Below are positions 14,690-15,887 of a stretch of DNA of 15,887 nucleotides, in pieces. The notes beneath the pieces were generated by a model. The model did no database searches and had not been told where the DNA came from. It was given only the letters and a program-made list of their open reading frames with translations. Positions within the stretch are counted from its first letter, which is position 1; each line of letters begins with the position of its first letter. A program made the translations under genes and the position numbers. The stretch covers positions 1-15,887 of the forward strand of contig JALLOF010000034.1 in the NCBI GenBank assembly GCA_027717595.1, in the 5' to 3' direction. Origin of the DNA: Nitrospinae bacterium AH_259_B05_G02_I21. Its GTDB lineage: Bacteria; JADFOP01.

Positions 14690-15472
14690 TTACTCGATAA
14701 AGAGGGAAAAGCGATAAGGAGAGCTTGGGGGACCCAGAAGGAGGGTGTGGACGCCAGGGGTTAGCTTCGACGAAGCTCGCTTGGTTTTACGACTGAGATT
14801 TTCCTCGTTGACAATGGTTCCCATTGTGCTTCCTCGGTCCAGCACCGAGACGGCCTTGCCGGAGTACACAATGGCACAGTGGTTTCGTGATACCACATAG
14901 GGCCTGTCATCCTCGATGTAGAGGTTATTGTCGTCCAACATATCTGACAATGTGGAGTCGACCATCCGCCCAATTTTAAAGGGGAAGGCTGAAATATCGA
15001 GCTCCGAGCCACCCAAAGCACGCTTGGCTTCGGTGGTGAGACCCCTCAGTCGGGCGACCACAGGCAAAGAGGCTTTGTCCTCGGGAATACGGGTCCCCTC
15101 CTTAAGACGCATACTCCCCATGGCTAGCCGCAATGAAACAACTAGCTGTTCACGGTTGATAGGCTTAACAAGATAGTCATTGGCCCCGAGCTCCATGGCC
15201 CTTACGACAGTGTCCATATCGTGGACCGCTGTTAGCATGATGACCGCAGCGTCGGCATCTTGCTGACGGATACCCTCTAACACTTCGAGGCCATCCTTGC
15301 CCGGCATCCGGATGTCCAGCAATACCACGTCGGGGTCCTCCTGCCTGTAGACTCCCAGAGCTTGATCGCCACTGTGGGTCTCAAGCACACTGTAGCCCTT
15401 GGCCCCAAGGAAGTCTCCAAGTGCCTCGCAGGAATCAGGCTCGTCGTCAACCACCAAGATTTTCTTTAGCAT
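14690..15472 (-). CDS. Response regulator with receiver and FHA domains
   Basis: A 260-residue cytosolic protein. The N-terminal receiver (1-120) has acidic residues D9/D10, phospho-acceptor D53 in LLDIRMPGKDG, T81 and K103 in LVKP, so it should accept phosphate from a histidine kinase. A linker (about 121-160) leads to an FHA domain with IGR (167-169), SRNH (195-198) and DRGSTMGTIVN (212-222), the usual phosphothreonine-binding residues. There is no DNA-binding domain, so output is presumably protein-protein binding. The ATG at 15470-15472 is chosen over one 15 codons upstream because GGAGG precedes it at normal spacing and it starts directly at the receiver. No kinase is visible in the window. 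Codon bias is weaker than in the core genes, and repeat copies flank it on both sides. Confidence 0.92.
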   Translation of the reverse strand: MLKKILVVDDEPDSCEALGDFLGAKGYSVLETHSGDQALGVYRQEDPDVVLLDIRMPGKDGLEVLEGIRQQDADAAVIMLTAVHDMDTVVRAMELGANDYLVKPINREQLVVSLRLAMGSMRLKEGTRIPEDKASLPVVARLRGLTTEAKRALGGSELDISAFPFKIGRMVDSTLSDMLDDNNLYIEDDRPYVVSRNHCAIVYSGKAVSVLDRGSTMGTIVNEENLSRKTKRASSKLTPGVHTLLLGPPSSPYRFSLFIE

Positions 15473-15632
15473 AACCCGCCCTCCACCTTCAATCGGATGA
15501 GGATTGCGCGGGTTCACTCCCTCGGGTACCTTCCTCGACTCCGTTACCGATTGTGTTTGTGCAAGTTTAATGCCACCCTGGAACGACGTTTCTATCCATA
15601 GGACTTTTTAATGGTAGTGGCCTTGGAACTAT

Positions 15633-15661
15633 CTAATAAAAAAAGGGTTGCCGGTAGACAA
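15633..15661 (-). promoter_or_regulatory. Candidate promoter of the REC-FHA gene
   Basis: On the minus strand TTGTCT (15656-15661) and TATTAG (15633-15638) are 17 bp apart, within an AT-rich tract. Transcription would start near 15626, leaving a leader of about 150 nt. Confidence 0.4.
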
Positions 15662-15669
15662 TTTATATG

Positions 15670-15682
15670 TGACGGTGCGTCA
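15670..15682. promoter_or_regulatory. Palindrome behind the REC-FHA promoter
   Basis: TGACG and CGTCA form a perfect 5-bp inverted repeat around a 3-bp centre, 8 bp upstream of the candidate -35 box of the minus-strand gene. The position suits an activator site, but no regulator can be named. Confidence 0.35.
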
Positions 15683-15777
15683 GCTCAGCGAGAGAGAAAC
15701 CCGGCGGGAGGATCTAGGTGGGCGGTGTATTGAGAATCGTACAGCGGCTGTAGGATTTGATGCAAGGGGTATAGTTG

Positions 15778-15887
15778 CGATTGTCCCAGGAAATCGTTAC
15801 TTTCGCATAGAGAGGAAAAGTTAATATTACTGGGGTAATCTGCCCCTGGAGGTCAGGGGCCACTCAGGGGCAATTACATCGTGAAAT
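15778..15887. repeat. Dispersed intergenic repeat, copy B (reaches window end)
   Basis: Direct copy of the element at 14440, 1338 bp away and in the same orientation; the first 17 nt are identical. GCCCCTG (15842-15848) pairs perfectly with CAGGGGC at 15854-15860 (5-nt loop) or with a second CAGGGGC at 15865-15871, the latter extended by TAAT/ATTA. It ends with ATTACATCGTGAAAT at the last base of the window, so its true boundary is unknown. Confidence 0.75.

Larger units (their letters stand above)
15473..15777. other. Gene-free leader region upstream of the REC-FHA gene
   Basis: No coding frame is supported on either strand. It contains a candidate minus-strand promoter (15633-15661) and a 13-bp palindrome (15670-15682) behind it, and ends at repeat copy B. 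The predicted leader of the REC-FHA transcript would be about 150 nt. Confidence 0.45.

Overview
The window is a GC-rich bacterial chromosome segment. Dense core genes with strong G/C third-position bias alternate with a few AT-richer intergenic or accessory stretches. The gene set is a typical Gram-negative-type housekeeping mix: condensin subunits scpA/scpB, an RluB-type pseudouridine synthase, pgsA, selA/selB and miaB, plus an exported FlgT-like protein that implies a periplasm. I cannot place the organism below domain level with confidence; an uncultured high-GC Gram-negative lineage is an inference.

Layout. (1) Positions 1-5859, minus strand: a long co-directional run, in transcription order scpA, scpB, rluB-like, a secreted FlgT-like protein, pgsA, a cyclophilin-fold protein, a 2-hydroxyacid dehydrogenase, and a truncated FAD-linked oxidase that runs off the left edge. 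Genes overlap or lie close together, and a good sigma70-type promoter sits just upstream of scpA. The last two genes suggest glycolate/glyoxylate chemistry. (2) Positions 5880-9271, plus strand, divergent from scpA: selA and selB with a 4-nt overlap, the core of selenocysteine insertion; selC, selD and any selenoprotein are not in view. (3) Positions 9272-10138: an AT-rich insert with one winged-helix/HNH-nuclease gene that appears broken by a 1-nt frameshift in a T run; probably acquired. (4) Positions 10139-11140, minus: a zinc-dependent alcohol dehydrogenase. (5) Positions 11339-13032, plus: a small helical protein of unknown function followed by miaB. (6) Positions 13033-13475: a 440-bp gene-free stretch with a long imperfect hairpin and a short copy of a dispersed sequence motif. 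(7) Positions 13476-14213, plus: an SDR oxidoreductase whose catalytic tyrosine appears to be histidine. (8) Positions 14214-15887: a lower-GC region holding a REC-FHA response regulator on the minus strand, bracketed by two direct copies of a ~108-bp intergenic repeat with conserved nested stem-loops, and followed far downstream by a strong minus-strand terminator.

The least ordinary parts are the repeat family with the REC-FHA gene between its two copies, the SDR active-site substitution, the hairpin-rich intergenic DNA and the frameshifted HNH gene. No CRISPR array, rRNA, tRNA, integrase or transposase could be supported.
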